DNA of 64,000 nucleotides from Papio anubis (lineage: Eukaryota; Chordata; Mammalia; Primates; Cercopithecidae), in assembly GCF_008728515.1 (NCBI RefSeq), contig NC_044977.1, forward strand, positions 168,873,139-168,937,138, in the 5' to 3' direction. Positions 44,626 to 56,430 of this stretch are shown here, piece after piece. The stretch's first letter is position 1; every line of letters begins with the position of its first letter. The notes beneath the pieces are model-generated. The model was not told where the DNA came from. It worked only from the letters and a program-made list of their open reading frames with translations, and ran no database searches. The position numbers were made by a program, and so were the translations under genes.

Positions 44626-44936
44626 TGTTAAAAGGAAAACCTTAAACAGTTTAAATTTAGCTGAGTTTTAAGGGGGAAAAAATGATTTGCAAATTAGATA
44701 GCCCTCAGAACCGGAACAGGTTCTAAGAACTCTAGTCAACGACGTGATCAGGCAGCCGTTATAGAAAACAGAAGTGAAGCACAGAGGCCACTTAAGTCAT
44801 TTCAGTTTAATTGGTTAATTGGTTACAGAGCCGCCTGCGATTACCTGAAGCCCAGCTACTTTGATTGAACTTTATACTGGTCTTGTCTGTGGGGCCTCTC
44901 CAAATAAATGGCCTCTTACAAAAATTTTTTTTAACA
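44626..44936 (-). repeat. 5' LTR of the class I ERV
   Basis: A 311-base LTR with TG...CA ends (given strand TGTTAAAAGG ... TTTAACA). It shares long blocks with the copy at 39950-40285. In element sense the internal region starts GATTGGCATAGTTGGTAGG; I cannot match the primer-binding site to a tRNA. Confidence 0.75.
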
Positions 44937-45299
44937 GAGGTCAGGGGCCTAGAGTCAAGAAGAAGCCTGACTGATATTTAGTCAAGCAGAGGGAAACATT
45001 AATCTGCTTGATCAGAGAAAACCTTAGTCAGACTAAAACATTTGTCAGAATAAAAGAAAAACAAAAAGACTGTCACCATTTACTCTCAATAAAAAGCTAT
45101 TAAGCATGTATTTCAGCAAGAATGTAATTGAATCAGGAAAGAGGAATGGGAAGCAAGAAACAATGCTGAACAAAGAAACTGGCAAACATATTAGGAAATT
45201 AAAATAAGCATTGAGTATGAAAGAAGATTGTAACAAAAATTAAAATTTGCAAGAACTTACAAATGAGATAGAGACAAAATATATGACAGCGATAACATG

Positions 45300-46610
45300 C
45301 AAGACACTGAATCTGGTTATTAAAGTAGAAGCATTCTAAAATCTCTGGTAGGATATAGAGATACTGCTATATTTTAGAATTAGTCACATATTTGAGGGTA
45401 ACTACCAAAATACAAGAAGGAAAATAAACTCTTTCCAAATCAGTAGAGGAGATAGGGGACTAAATAAAGCTCAATCAGAAGCCTACAACCAGAATGTCAA
45501 TAGAAACCAATGGGCAAACAAAAAAGCTTGAGAACAGACTGTTCTCCCTAGTCAAAGGACTAGGAAGAGAGCAGTCTAGAAAAACAGAAAACTTGCATAG
45601 GATAACCACCCCAGTAGAATTAAACACTTGGGGAAAAAATGTGGCCCCACACTCGCTCTTTCAGCAAAGTGCCAGGTGGGAGCTTAGACTTCCACCCTCA
45701 CCCAGCTGTAATGAAGCTGCTCCTCCCATACCCAGGGTGGCATCACAGAAGAACAAGTCAAGAGCCAGTACTTTCATCCTAGTCTAGGAAGTGTGAATGA
45801 GTGCACGCGCGCACACACACACACAGAGTCAGTTCTGACCACGTGGAAAGACTGGACTTCAGCCTCCATCTCCATTAATAAGGCCCTCCTCCCCATTTCC
45901 ACAGGGGTAGCGTTAGAGGAGGCTGAGTGGGGAGACCATCCCTCAGCACCCCCATCTCCCTGGTGTCTGCAGCAGTATCAAGGTATCCTTCCCCTGCCAG
46001 CCAGGGTGGTATCATTGGTCACCTAGTGAAGAGCCTGAACTTCCACCCACTCCTTGATAAACAAGTTGTAGTACATCCATCTCACAGAATACTACCAAGC
46101 AATACAAGCTACTGCTACAGGCAACAAGCTGGATGAATCTCAAGGCACTATGCTGCTGAGAGAATAACCAATTTCAGTGTTATATGAAGTTATATGAATG
46201 GTGTTCATAATATGATGTTATGTGAATGATTCCATTCATGTAACATTATCAAAATGACAAAATTTTAGAGATGGACAGCAGATTTGTGTTGCTAAGGTTA
46301 GAGATGTTCAAGGAGACAGGGGTGAGGGTGATTTTAATTGAGCAGGAAGCACACGGGAGATCTTTTTGGTGATGGAGTAGTTCTGTATTTTGATTCTGGT
46401 GGATTATACAAATCTGCACATGATACAATGGCATAGACTAACACATATACATTGTAGCAATGTCAGTTTCCTGGTCTTAATGATGTTCTATAATTACGTA
46501 AGATATAGACACTGGGGAAAATGGAATAAAGGGTACATGGAACCACTCTGTACTATTTTTTGCAACTTCTTGTGAATCTATAATTATTCCAGAAAAAAAT
46601 AAATAACTTC
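45300..46610 (+). mobile_element. L1M4/L1ME-type element with internal deletion
   Basis: The 5' part (45600-46030: GGAGCTTAGACTTCCACCC, AGCTGTAATGAAGCTGCTCC, GAGCCTGAACTTCCACCC) resembles an L1M 5' region. At about 46070 it passes into ORF2 3' sequence (GTACATCCATCTCACAGAATACTACC), and it ends with the classic L1M 3' end GGGTACATGGAACCACTCTGTACTATTTTTTGC. Most of ORF1 and ORF2 is missing. A short (CA)n lies at 45808-45824. Confidence 0.7.
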
Positions 46611-46652
46611 ATCCAATAAAAGGCAGAAAAGCATGGATAAAAAAGCAAAGAA

Positions 46653-46947
46653 GTCCAGGTGCAGTGGCTCATGCCTGTCAGAACTTTGGGAGGCCGAGGC
46701 AGGCAGATCACGAGGTCAGGAGATTGAAACCATCCTGGCTAACACAGTGAAACCCCATCTCTACTAAAAATACAAAATTAGCTGGGTGTGGTGGCAGGTG
46801 CCTATAGTCCAAGCTACTTGGGAAGCTGAGGCAAGAGAATGGCGTGAACCCAGGAGGCGGAGCTTGCAGTAAGCTGAGATTGTGCTACTGCACCCCAGCC
46901 TGGGCGACAGTGTGAGACTCCATGTCAAAAAAAAAAAAAAAAAAAAG
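46653..46947 (+). mobile_element. Full-length Alu (AluS/Y)
   Basis: Starts GTCCAGGTGCAGTGGCTCATGCCTG with a small deletion after CTGT, and ends with 20 A. The target-site duplication GCAAAGAA appears on both sides (46645-46652, 46948-46955). Several CpG-type changes suggest middle age. Confidence 0.94.
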
Positions 46948-46959
46948 GCAAAGAAAAGA

Positions 46960-47835
46960 CTTTCCTAACAGGAAACATAAGCTAGGTGCTGGAAATATGT
47001 AAGCACAATGAATTAAAATGAATTGATCCTCCTATTAAAAATAAACATTTGCTTATTGAATTAAAAATAATAAAAATTTCATATGCTGTTTGCAATTGAT
47101 GCATCTGAAATACAAAGACAAAGAAAGCCTGAAATTAAAAAGATGGAATATTAATATAATCATAATACACATAAAGATAAAATGTATCGTTATGATAAAA
47201 GGAAGTCCTTGCCTAATCATTAAAAAAAAAACTCATTAGGGATATTTAACAAGACTCATATACATTCTAAAAAACAGCTTCAAAATAATGACAAAATTGA
47301 TAGAACAAGAAGAAATTGGCAAAACAATAATCATAATGAGAAATTATTTAGATAACTCTCTGAAATTAATAGAAATTTTTAAACAAAATTCTGAGAAAAT
47401 AATGAAGCACAAAGATAAAAACAGTTCTAAATATTTAGAATACTGAAACAACATAATAAACCACAGACATAGAAAGTAAAGACATGTCAACATTGTGACT
47501 AAAACCTTCGACTTATCTGTAAGTAGGTAAATAAACATCCTAACCACCTGAGAGGTTCCACAGCTGCCAATGATGTAGAAAACTGGCAGGAACGGTTTCC
47601 AAACTATAAAAGTAGAAAATAAAGTAGTGGTTACTAGGATGGGGCAGGGAGAGGGTGAGGGATGGGGATTAACAGTAAATGTGCATGAAGAATCATATTG
47701 GAATGATGAAAATGTTCTAAAGTGGATTTAATGTGATGAGTGCACAACTTGGTAATTTTTTTAAGTCATTGAATTATACATTTGAAAAGGGTAAATTATA
47801 TGACATGTAAAATATGCCTTAATAAACTTATTTTA
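46960..47835 (+). mobile_element. Old LINE fragments; L1M 3' end at 47600-47835
   Basis: Bases 47600-47835 (GTAGTGGTTACTAGGATGGGG, GATGAAAATGTTCTAAAGTGG, GTGCACAACTTGG, ATTATACATTTGAAAAGGG) are an L1M 3' UTR in sense. Upstream to 46960, A-rich sequence such as CTAGGTGCTGGAAATATG and TGACAAAATTGATAGAACAAG looks LINE-derived (HAL1/L1M-like), without confident placement. Confidence 0.55.
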
Positions 47836-48340
47836 TCAGAAGAGTCTTGCTCCCACCCGGCCAATGAGAAAAACCTGAATAAACTACAAAACCGTAACTT
47901 TTCTTGACCATCTCAGAGAGCTGGGTTAGCAGGAAACCAAATAGCCAGCGGTAGAATGAAAGTAATGATAGTAACAATAAAACACAAACCTAGCACAATT
48001 CCTTATTTTGGAAAAAAGTAACTTCAAAAGGTACACATCAATTATCATACGAAATTGTGAAACCCTGAAATAATTTCTCACGAGACTAGGAATGACATTC
48101 AGCATTGTTCTGGAGACCGCAGTCAGCAAATTTAGGCAATAAAAAATTTAATATAAAAATAATAAAGGACAGTTCAAGTTGGAGAGGAGCCCTAGGTAAC
48201 GCAAGGTCTACCAAAGGGCCTGGGAGTGGGTAATATATTCACACTGTATGCAGCTACGTACCTTTCCTTTTGCATAGCATTTGTTACTAGGATAAAACCT
48301 TGAATAGGCATTTATTTTTTTAAAAAACCTATTTTCAGGT
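47836..48340. other. Unassigned flank of the full-length L1
   Basis: Possibly an old L1 5' region, but no motif is decisive. It does not resemble the MaLR LTR found on the other side of the L1. Confidence 0.3.
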
Positions 48341-49381
48341 GGGGCGGAACAAGATGGCCAAATAGGAAGAGCTCCAGTCTCCAGATCCCGGCACCAGCAA
48401 CACAGAAGACGGATGATTTCTGCATTTTCAACCAAGGTACTGGGTTCATCTCACTAGGGAGTGCTGGACAATCAGTGCTGGTCAGCTGCTGTAGCCCGAC
48501 CAGCAAGAGCTGAAGCAGGGCGAGACATCACCTCACCTGGGAAGTACAAAGGGGGAGGGAATCCCTTTTCCTAGCCAGGGGAACTGAGACACACAACACC
48601 TGGAAAATCAGGTAACTCTCTCCCCAATGCTGCGCTTTACCAAGGGTCTTAGCAAACGGCACACCAGGAGATTATATCCCACACCTGGATGAGAAGGTCC
48701 CACGCCTGCAGAGCCTCCCTCATTGCTAGCACAGGAGTCTGCATCTAAGGGCAAGGCAGCAGCGAGGCTGGGGGAGGGGCGCCCGCCATTACGGAGGCTT
48801 AAGTAGGTAAACAAAGCCACTGGGAACCTCGAACTGGGTGGAGCCCACAGCAGCTCAAAGAGGCCTGCCTGTCTCTGTAGATTCCACTTCTGGAGACAGG
48901 GCACAGCTAAACAAAAAAAAAAAAAAAGAAGCAGAAACCTCTGCAGACACAAACAACCCTGTCTGACAGCTTTGAAGAGAGCAGTGGATCTCCTCACACG
49001 GAGGTTGAGATCTGAGAAGGGACAGACTGCCTGCTCAAGTGGGTCCCTGACCCCTGAGTAGCCTAACTGGGAGACATCCCCCACTAGGGGCAGACCGACA
49101 ACCCACACATCACAAGTCGGTGTACACCCCTGAGACAAAGCTTCCAAAACAAGAATCAGACAGGTACACTCGCTGTTCAGCAATATTCTATCTTCTGCAG
49201 TCTCTGCTGCTGATACCCAGGCAAACAGGGTCTGGAGTGGACCTCAAGCAATCTCCAACAGATCTACAGCTGAGGGTCCTGACTGTTAGAAGGAAAACTA
49301 ACAAACAGGAAGGACACCCACACCAAAACCCGATCAGTACGTCACCATCATCAAAGACCAAAGGCAGATAAAACCACAAAG
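48341..49381 (+). promoter_or_regulatory. L1 5' UTR with internal promoter
   Basis: The first bases contain AACAAGATGGCCAAATAGGAA, the YY1-binding start-site element of primate L1. The remainder follows L1PA order to AAGGCAGATAAAACCACAAAG just before ORF1. It is about 1.04 kb and GC-richer than the surroundings. In human L1 this region also has an antisense promoter. A 191-codon antisense frame (49183 to 48608) runs through it. Confidence 0.88.
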
Positions 49382-50379
49382 ATGGGGAAAAAGCAGGGCA
49401 GAAAAGCTGGATATTCAAAAAATAAGAGTGCATCTCCCCCTCCAAAGGAACACAGCTCATCGCCAGCAATGGATCAAAACTGGACGGAGATTTACTTTGA
49501 CAAGTTGAGAGAAGAAGGCTTCAGTCCATCAAATTTCTCAGAGCTAAAGGAGGAATTACGTACCCAGCGCAAAGAAACTAAAAATCTTGAAAAAAGAATG
49601 GAAGAATGGATAACTAGAATAATCAATGCAGATAAGGCCATAAATGAACTGACAGAGATAAAAACCATGACACGAGAAATACGTGACAAATGCATAAGCT
49701 TCAGTAACCGACTCGATCAACTGGAAGAAAGAGTATCAGCAATTGAGGATCAAATGAATGAAATGAAATGAGAAGAGAAGTCTAAAGAAAAAACAGGAAA
49801 AAGAAATGAACAAAGCCAGCAAGAAGTATGGGATTATGTGAAAAGACCAAATCTACGACTGATTGGGGTGCCTGAAAGTGAGGGGGAAAATGAAACCAAG
49901 TTGGAAAACACTCTTCAGGATATCATCCAGGAGAATTTCCCCAACCTAGTAAGGCAGGCCAACATTCAAATTCAGGAAATACAGAGAACGCCACAAAGAT
50001 ACTCCTTGAGAAGAGCAACTCCAAGGCACATAATTGTCAGATTCAAAAACTGTTAAGGGCAGCCAGAGAGAAAGGTCAGGTTACCCAAAAAGGGAAGCCC
50101 ATCAGACTAACAGCAGATCTCTCGGCAGAAACTCTCCAAGCCAGAAGAGAGTGGGGTCCAATATTCAACATTCTTAAAGAAAAGAATTTTCATCCCAGAA
50201 TTTCATATCCAGCCAAGCTAAGTTTCATAAGTGAAGGAGAAATAAAATCCTTTACACACAAGCAAATGCTTAGAGATTTTGTCACCACTAGGCCTGCCCT
50301 ACAAGAGCTCCTGAAGGAAGCACTAAACATGGAAAGGAACAACCAGTACCAGCCATTGCAAAAACATGCCAAAATGTAA
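49382..50379 (+). pseudogene. L1-ORF1: L1 ORF1 (RNA-binding chaperone), broken
   Basis: ORF1p is a trimeric nucleic-acid chaperone of about 338 residues. The frame opens MGKKQGRKAGYSKNK, followed by a coiled coil (LREEGFSPSNFSELKEELR, DQLEERVSAIEDQMNE). At codon 130 a TGA at 49769-49771 replaces a CGA arginine codon, a CpG transition. The frame then continues with the RRM start (RPNLRLIGVPESEGENE), the TPQRY segment and HIIVRF. Just after this, about 19 bases are lost (near 50050), which shifts the frame. The C-terminal domain is readable only in another frame, ending PLQKHAKM at 50377. Confidence 0.95.
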
Positions 50380-50442
50380 AGATCATCGATGCTAGGAAAA
50401 AACTGCATCAACTAACGAGCAAAATAACCAGCTAATATCACA

Positions 50443-53400
50443 ATGACAGAATCAAGTTCACACAAAACAATATTAACCTTAAATGTAAATGGACTAAATG
50501 GTCCAATTAAAAGACACAGACTGGCAAATTGGATAAAGAGTCATGACCCATCAGTTTCTTGTATTCAGAAGATGCGTCTCACATGCAGAGACACACATAG
50601 GCTCAAAATAAAGGGATGGAGGAAGATCTGCCAAGCAAATGGAGAACAAAAAAAAGCAGGGGTTGCAATCCTAGTCTCTGATAAAACAGACTTTAAACCA
50701 TCAAAGATCAAAAGAGACAAAGAAGGCCATTACATAATGGTAAAGGGATCAATTCAACAGGAAGAGCTAACTATTCTAAATATATATGCACCCAATACAG
50801 GAGCACCCAGATTTATAAAGCAAGTCCTTAGAAACTTCAAAAGAGACTTAGACTCCCATACAATAATAATGGGAAACTTTAACACCCCACTGTCAACATT
50901 AGACAGATAAATGAGACAGAAAATTAACAAGGATATCCAGGAATTGAACTCAGCTCTGGACCAAGCTGACCTAATAGACATCTACAGAACCCTCCACTCC
51001 AAATCAACAGAATATACATTCTTCTCAGCACCACGTCGCACTTATTCCAAAATTGACCACATAGTTGGAAGTAAAGCACTCCTCAGCAAATGTAAAAGAA
51101 CAGAAACTATAACAAACTGTCTCTCAGACCACAGGGCAATTAAAACTCAGCATTAAGAAACTCACTCAAAACTGCTCAACCACATGGAAACTGAACAACC
51201 TGCTCCTGAATGACTACTGGGTACATAACAAAATGAAGGCAGAAATAAAGATGTTCTTTGAAACCAATGAGAACAAAGATACAACATATCAGAATCTCTG
51301 GGACACATTTAAAGCAGTGTATAGAGGGAAATTTATAGCATTAAATGCCCACAAGAGAAAGCTGGAAAGATGTAAAATCAAAAATTGACACCCTAACATC
51401 ACAATTAAAAGAACTAGAGAAGCAAGAGCAAACACATTCGAAAGCTAGCAGAAGGCAAGAAATAACTAAGATCAGAGCAGAACTGAAGGAAATAGAGACA
51501 CAAGAAACCCTCCAAAAAATCAATGAATCCAGGGGTTGGTTTTTTGAAAAGATCAACAAAATTGATAGACCACTAGCAAGACTAATAAAGAAGAAAAGAG
51601 AGAAGAATCAAATAGATGCAAAAAAAAAAATGATAAAGGGGATATCAACACTGATCCCACAGAAATACAAACTACCATCAGAGAATACTATAAACACCTC
51701 TATGCAAATAAACTAGAAAGTCTAGAAGAAATGGATAATTTTCTGGACACTTACACTCTCCCAAGACTAAACCAGGAAGAAGTTGAATCCCTGAATAGAC
51801 CAATAGCAGGCTCTGAAATTGAGGCAATAATTAATAGCCTACCAACCAAAAAAGTCCAAGACCAGACGGATTCACAGCCGAATTCTAACAGTGGTACAAG
51901 GAGGAGCTGGTACCATTCCTTCTGAAACTATTCCAATCAATAGAAAAAGAGGGAATCCTCCCTAACTCATTTTATGAGGCCAATATCATCCTGATACCAA
52001 AATCTGGCAGAGACACCAGAAAAAATAAGAGAATTTCAGACCAATATCCCTGATGAACATCGATGTAAAAATCCTCAATAAAATACTGGCAAACCGAGTC
52101 CAGCAGCACATCAAAAAGCTTATCCACCATGATCATGTGGGCTTCATCCCTGGGATGCAAGGCTGGTTCAACATACACAACTCAATAAACATAATCCAGC
52201 ATATAAACAGAACCAAAGACAAAAATCATATGATTATCTCAATAGATGCAGAAAAGGCCTTTGACAAAATTCAGCAGCCGTTCATGCTAAAAACTCTCAA
52301 TAAATTCGCTATTGATGGAACGTATCTCAAAATAATAAGAGCTATTTATGACAAACCCACAGCCAATATCATACTGAATGGGCAAAAACTGGAAGCATTC
52401 CCTTTGAAAACTGGCATAAGACAGGGATGCCCTCTCTCACCACTCCTATTCAACACAGTGTTGGAAGTTCTGGCTAGGGCAATCAGGCAAGAGAAAGAAA
52501 TCAAAGGTATTCAGTTAGGAAAAGAAGAAGTCAAATTGTCCCTCTTTGCAGATGACATGATTGTATATTTAAAAAACCCCATCATCTCAGCCCAAAATCT
52601 CCTTAAGCTGATAAGCAACTTCAGCAAAGTCTCAGGATACAAAATTAATGTGCAAAAATCACAAGCATTCTTATACAACGGTAACAGACAAACAGAGAGC
52701 CAAATCATGAATGAACTTCCATTCACAATTGCTTCAAAGAGAATCAAATACCTAGGAATCCAACTTACAAGGGATGTAAAGGACCTCTTCAAGGAGAACT
52801 ACAAACCACTGCTCAGTGAAATAAAAGAGGACACAAACAAATGGAAGAACATACCATGCTCATGGATAGGAAGAATCAATAATGTGAAAATGGCCATACT
52901 GCCCAAGGTAATTTATAGATTCAATGCCATCCCCATTAAGCTACCAATGACTTTCTTCACAGAATTGGAAAAAACTGCTTTAAAATTCACATGGAACCGA
53001 AAAAGAGCTCACATTGCCAAGACAATCCTAAGCCAAAAGAACAAAGCTGGAGGCATCACACTACCTGACTTCAAACTATACTACAAGGCTACAGTAACCA
53101 AAACAGCATGATACTGGTACCAAAACAGAGATATAGACCAATGGAACAGAACAGAGCCCTCCAAAATAATACCACACATCTACAGCCATCTGATCTTTGA
53201 CAAACCTGACAAAAACAAGAAATGGGGAAAAGATTCCCTATTTAATAAATGGTGCTGAGAAAATTGGCTAGCCATAAGCAGAAAGCTGAAACTGGATCCT
53301 TTCCTTACTCCTTATACGAAAATTAATTCAAGATGGATTAGAGACTTAAATGTTAGACCTAATATGATAAAAACCTTAGAAGAAAACCTAAGTAATACCA

Positions 53401-54274
53401 TTCAGGACATAGACATGGGTAAGGACTTCATGTCTAAAACACCAAAAGCAATGGCAAGAAAAGCCAAAATTGACAAATAGGATCTAATTAAACTAAAGAG
53501 CTTCTGCACAGCAAAAGAAACTACCATCAGAGTGAACAGGCAACCTACAGAATGGGAGAACATTTTTGCAATCTACTCATCTGATAAAGGGCTAATATCC
53601 AGAACCTACAAAGAACTCAAACAAATTTACAAGAAAAAAACAAACAACCCCATCAAAAAGTGGGCAAAGGATATGAACAGACAGTTCTCAAAAGAAGACA
53701 TTCATACAGCCAACAGACACATGAAAAAATGCTCATCATCACTGGTCATCAGAGAAATGCAAATCAAAACCACAACGAGATACCATCTCAAGCCAGTTAA
53801 AATGGTGATCATTAAAAAGTCAGGAAACAACAGATGCTGGAGAGGATGTGGAGAAATAGGAACACTTTTACATTGTTGGTGGGATTGTAAACTAGTTCAA
53901 CCATTGTGGAAAACAATATGGCGATTCCTCAAGGATCTAGAAATAGAAATATCATATGACCCAGCCATAGCATTACTGGGTATATACCCAAAGAATTATA
54001 AATCATGCTGCTATAAAGACACATGCACACATATGTTTATTGTGGCACTATTCACAATAGCAAAGACTTGGATTCAACCCAAATGTCCATCAGTGACAGA
54101 CTGGATTAAGAAAATGTGGCACACATACACCACGGAATACTATGCAGCCATTAAAAAAGGATGATTTCGTGTCCTTTGTAGGGACATGGGTGCAGCTGGA
54201 AACCATCATTCTCAGCAAATTCACAAGAACAGAAAACCAAACACCGCATCTTCTCACTCATAGGTGGGAATTGA
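50443..54274 (+). pseudogene. L1-ORF2: L1 ORF2 (endonuclease and reverse transcriptase), broken
   Basis: The normal protein is about 1275 residues. The endonuclease (50443-51160) keeps the N-terminal NVNGLN and the SKIDHIVGS and LSDHRAIK motifs. The catalytic glutamate of IQETHL is lysine here (IQKM), and GDFN is GNFN. A TAA at 50908 and a frameshift near 51150 follow. The best-preserved frame is 52053-53111 (352 codons), holding the fingers and palm with RQGCPLSPLLFN and the catalytic FADDM. TGG-to-TGA changes stop it at 53109 and again near 53256. Bases 53532-54164 contain the cysteine-rich end (CCYKDTC). A frameshift near 54150 precedes the natural end GGN-stop at 54272. Confidence 0.96.
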
Positions 54275-54520
54275 ATAATGAGAACACATGGACATGGGAA
54301 GGGGAACATCACACACTGGGGCCTATTATGGGGAGGGGGGAGTGGTGAGGGATGGCACTGGGAGTTATAACTGATGTAAATGACGAGTTGATGGCTGCTG
54401 ACGAGTTGATGAGTGCAGCACACCAACATGGCACATGTATACATATATAACAAACCTGCACACTGTGCACATGTACCCTAGAACTTAAAGTATAATAATA
54501 ATAATAATAATAATAATAAA
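54275..54520 (+). other. L1 3' UTR and (AAT)n tail
   Basis: Contains GGGGAGGGGGGAG, the G-rich tract typical of primate L1, two copies of a GACGAGTTGATG(G/A) unit about 20 bases apart, and the end GTACCCTAGAACTTAAAGTATAATAATAA. The tail is mostly AAT repeats rather than pure A. Confidence 0.92.
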
Positions 54521-54893
54521 AGAAATACCTGAGACTGGGTAATATATAAAGAAAAGAAGTTTAAAGTTAACTGGCTCACAGTTCCATGGGCTATACAGAA
54601 AGCATAATTCTGGCATCTGCCTGGCTTCTGGGGAGGCCTCAGGAAAACTTACTATCATGGCAGAAAGCAAAGGGGGAGTGAGGCATCACGCATGGTAGGA
54701 GCAGGAGGACAGAGAGAAGGGGAAAATGCTACATGCTTTTAACAATCAGATCCTGTGAGAACTCTATCATGAGAACAGCACTAGAGGGATGGTGCTAAAC
54801 CATTAGAAACTGTCTCCACCAGGCTCCACCTCCAGCATTGGAGGATTACATTTTGACATGAGATTTGGGTGGAGACAGATTCAAACCATATCG
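54518..54893 (-). repeat. MaLR 3' LTR, outer tip missing
   Basis: Compared with its partner (56431-56858), it lacks the outermost ~27 bases (TGTATTTGTCTGTTCTCACACTGCTAT region) and an internal CATGATCCAATCGCCTCC block. The missing tip coincides with the tail of the L1. Confidence 0.9.
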
Positions 54894-56430
54894 TTCCACC
54901 CCAGCCCCTTCGAAATCTCATGTCCTTCTCACATTTCAAAATACAAACATACCTTCCCAACAGTCCCCCAGAGGTTTAACTCCTTCCAGCATGAACTCAA
55001 AAGTCCACAGTTTCAAGTCACATCTGAGACAAGGCAAGTTCCTTCTGTGTATGAACCTGTAAAATAAAAAATAAGTTATTTACTTCCAAGATACAATGGG
55101 GGTATAGGCATTGGGTAAATACTCTCATTCCAAAAGGGATAAATTGGCCAAAAGAAAGGGGCTACAGGATCCATGCAAGTCCAATACCCAACAGTGTAGT
55201 CATTCAATCTTAAAGCTCCAAAATAATCTTCTTTGACTACATGTCTCACATCCAGGGAAAGCTGGTGTAAGAGGTAAGTTCCCAAGGCCTTGGGAAGCTC
55301 CACCCCTGTGACTTTGCAGGGCTCAGCTCCCATAGTTGTTCTCAAGGGCTGGCACCGAGTGCCTTCAGATTTGCAGGCACATGGTGCAAGCTGTCAGTGG
55401 ATCTACCATTCTGGGATCTGTAGAACAGTAACCCTCTTCTCACAGCTCCACTAGGCAGTGTCCCACTGGGGGCTCCATTTCCACATTTCCCCTCTGCATT
55501 GCCCTAGTAGAGGTTATCAATGAGGGCTCCAACCCCTGCAGCAGGCTTCTGCCTGGAGATCCAGGTTTTTCCATACATCCTCTGAAATCTTGGCACAGGC
55601 TCCCAAGCCTCAGCTCTTGGACTCTGCACACTCAGGGGCTTAATACCACATGGAAACCACCAAGGCTTACAGCTTACTTGCTTGGAAGCAACAGCCTGAG
55701 CTGTACCTGGAGTCCTTTTAGTCACAACTGGAGTTGGAGCAGCTGGGATGCAGGGAGCTGTGTCCTAAGGCAGCACAGGGCAGTGGGGCCCTAGGCCTAG
55801 CCCATAAAACCATTCTTCCCTCCTGGGCCTCTGGGCCTGTGATGGGAGTGGCTGCTGTGAAGGTCTCTGAAATGCCTTTGAGGTCTCCCCACTGTTTTGG
55901 CTATTAAAATTTGGCTCCTTTTTACTTATGCAAATTTCTTCAGCCTGCTTGAATTCTTCTTCAGAAGATGAGTTTTTCTTTTCTACCACATGACAGGCTG
56001 CAAATTTTCCGAACTTTTATACTCTGCTTCCTTTTGAAATATAAGTTCCAGTTTCAGGTCATTTTTTTGCTGAGAAATTTCTTCTGTCAGATACTTTAAA
56101 TCATCGCTCTCAAAGTTCAAAATTCCACACATCCCTAGAGCAGGGGCACAATGCAGCCAGTCTCTTTGCTAAAGCATAGCAAAAGTGATGTTTGTTCCAG
56201 TTCCCAATAAGTTTCTCATCTTCATCTAATACCTCTTTAGCTTGGACTTCATTGTCCATATCACTGTCAGCATTTTGATCACAACAATTTAACAAGTCTT
56301 AATAAATTCTAAACTTTCCCCCATCTTTCTGTATTCTTCTGAGCCCTCCAAACTGTTCCAACCTCAGCCCATTACCCAGTTCCAAAGTTGCTTCCACATT
56401 TTCAGGTATCTTTATAGCAATGTCCCCTTC
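54894..56430 (-). pseudogene. MaLR internal region (degenerate)
   Basis: About 1.54 kb, colinear with the THE1 internal region; for example CTCATGTCC, AAGTCCACA, AGACAAGGCAAGT and GGTATAGGCATTG occur in the same order in both. Antisense frames of 61-89 codons are not continuous. Gag-like origin is inferred from the family; no protein expected. Confidence 0.82.

Larger units (their letters stand above)
39950..44936 (-). mobile_element. Class I endogenous retrovirus with RRBP1-derived insert
   Basis: Two similar LTRs in antisense bracket a 4.3 kb internal region. Both share CAGAACCTGTTC-type sequence (given strand GAACAGGTTCT), AATTGGTTGATTGGTTACAG / AATTGGTTAATTGGTTACAG and TTGTCTGTGGGGCCTC. 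A purine-rich AAAAGAGAA lies just inside the 3' LTR, as a polypurine tract should. The internal region has a gag remnant next to the 5' LTR, then RRBP1-derived sequence, short unassigned parts, a Tigger and two Alus. No pol core is recognised and all frames are broken. The family name is unknown to me; outer target-site duplication not found. Confidence 0.75.
48341..54520 (+). mobile_element. L1: Full-length L1PA-type element (Old World monkey lineage)
   Basis: About 6.18 kb with every L1 part in order: 5' UTR with a YY1-type AAGATGGCC box, ORF1, a 63-base spacer, ORF2, and a 3' UTR with a G-rich tract and an (AAT)n-rich tail. The 3' UTR has a doubled GACGAGTTGATGG unit seen also at 61.2 kb. 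No target-site duplication is visible: the tail passes directly into a MaLR LTR that lacks its tip. The element is inactive. Confidence 0.96.

Noticed and set aside
52053..53111. 352-codon open frame, the longest in the window, as a host gene
   Set aside because: It is the reverse-transcriptase part of L1 ORF2 (FADDM and RQGCPLSP motifs), flanked by in-frame stops and the rest of the element.
53532..54164. 210-codon frame as an independent gene
   Set aside because: C-terminal part of the same L1 ORF2, cut off by TGG-to-TGA changes upstream.
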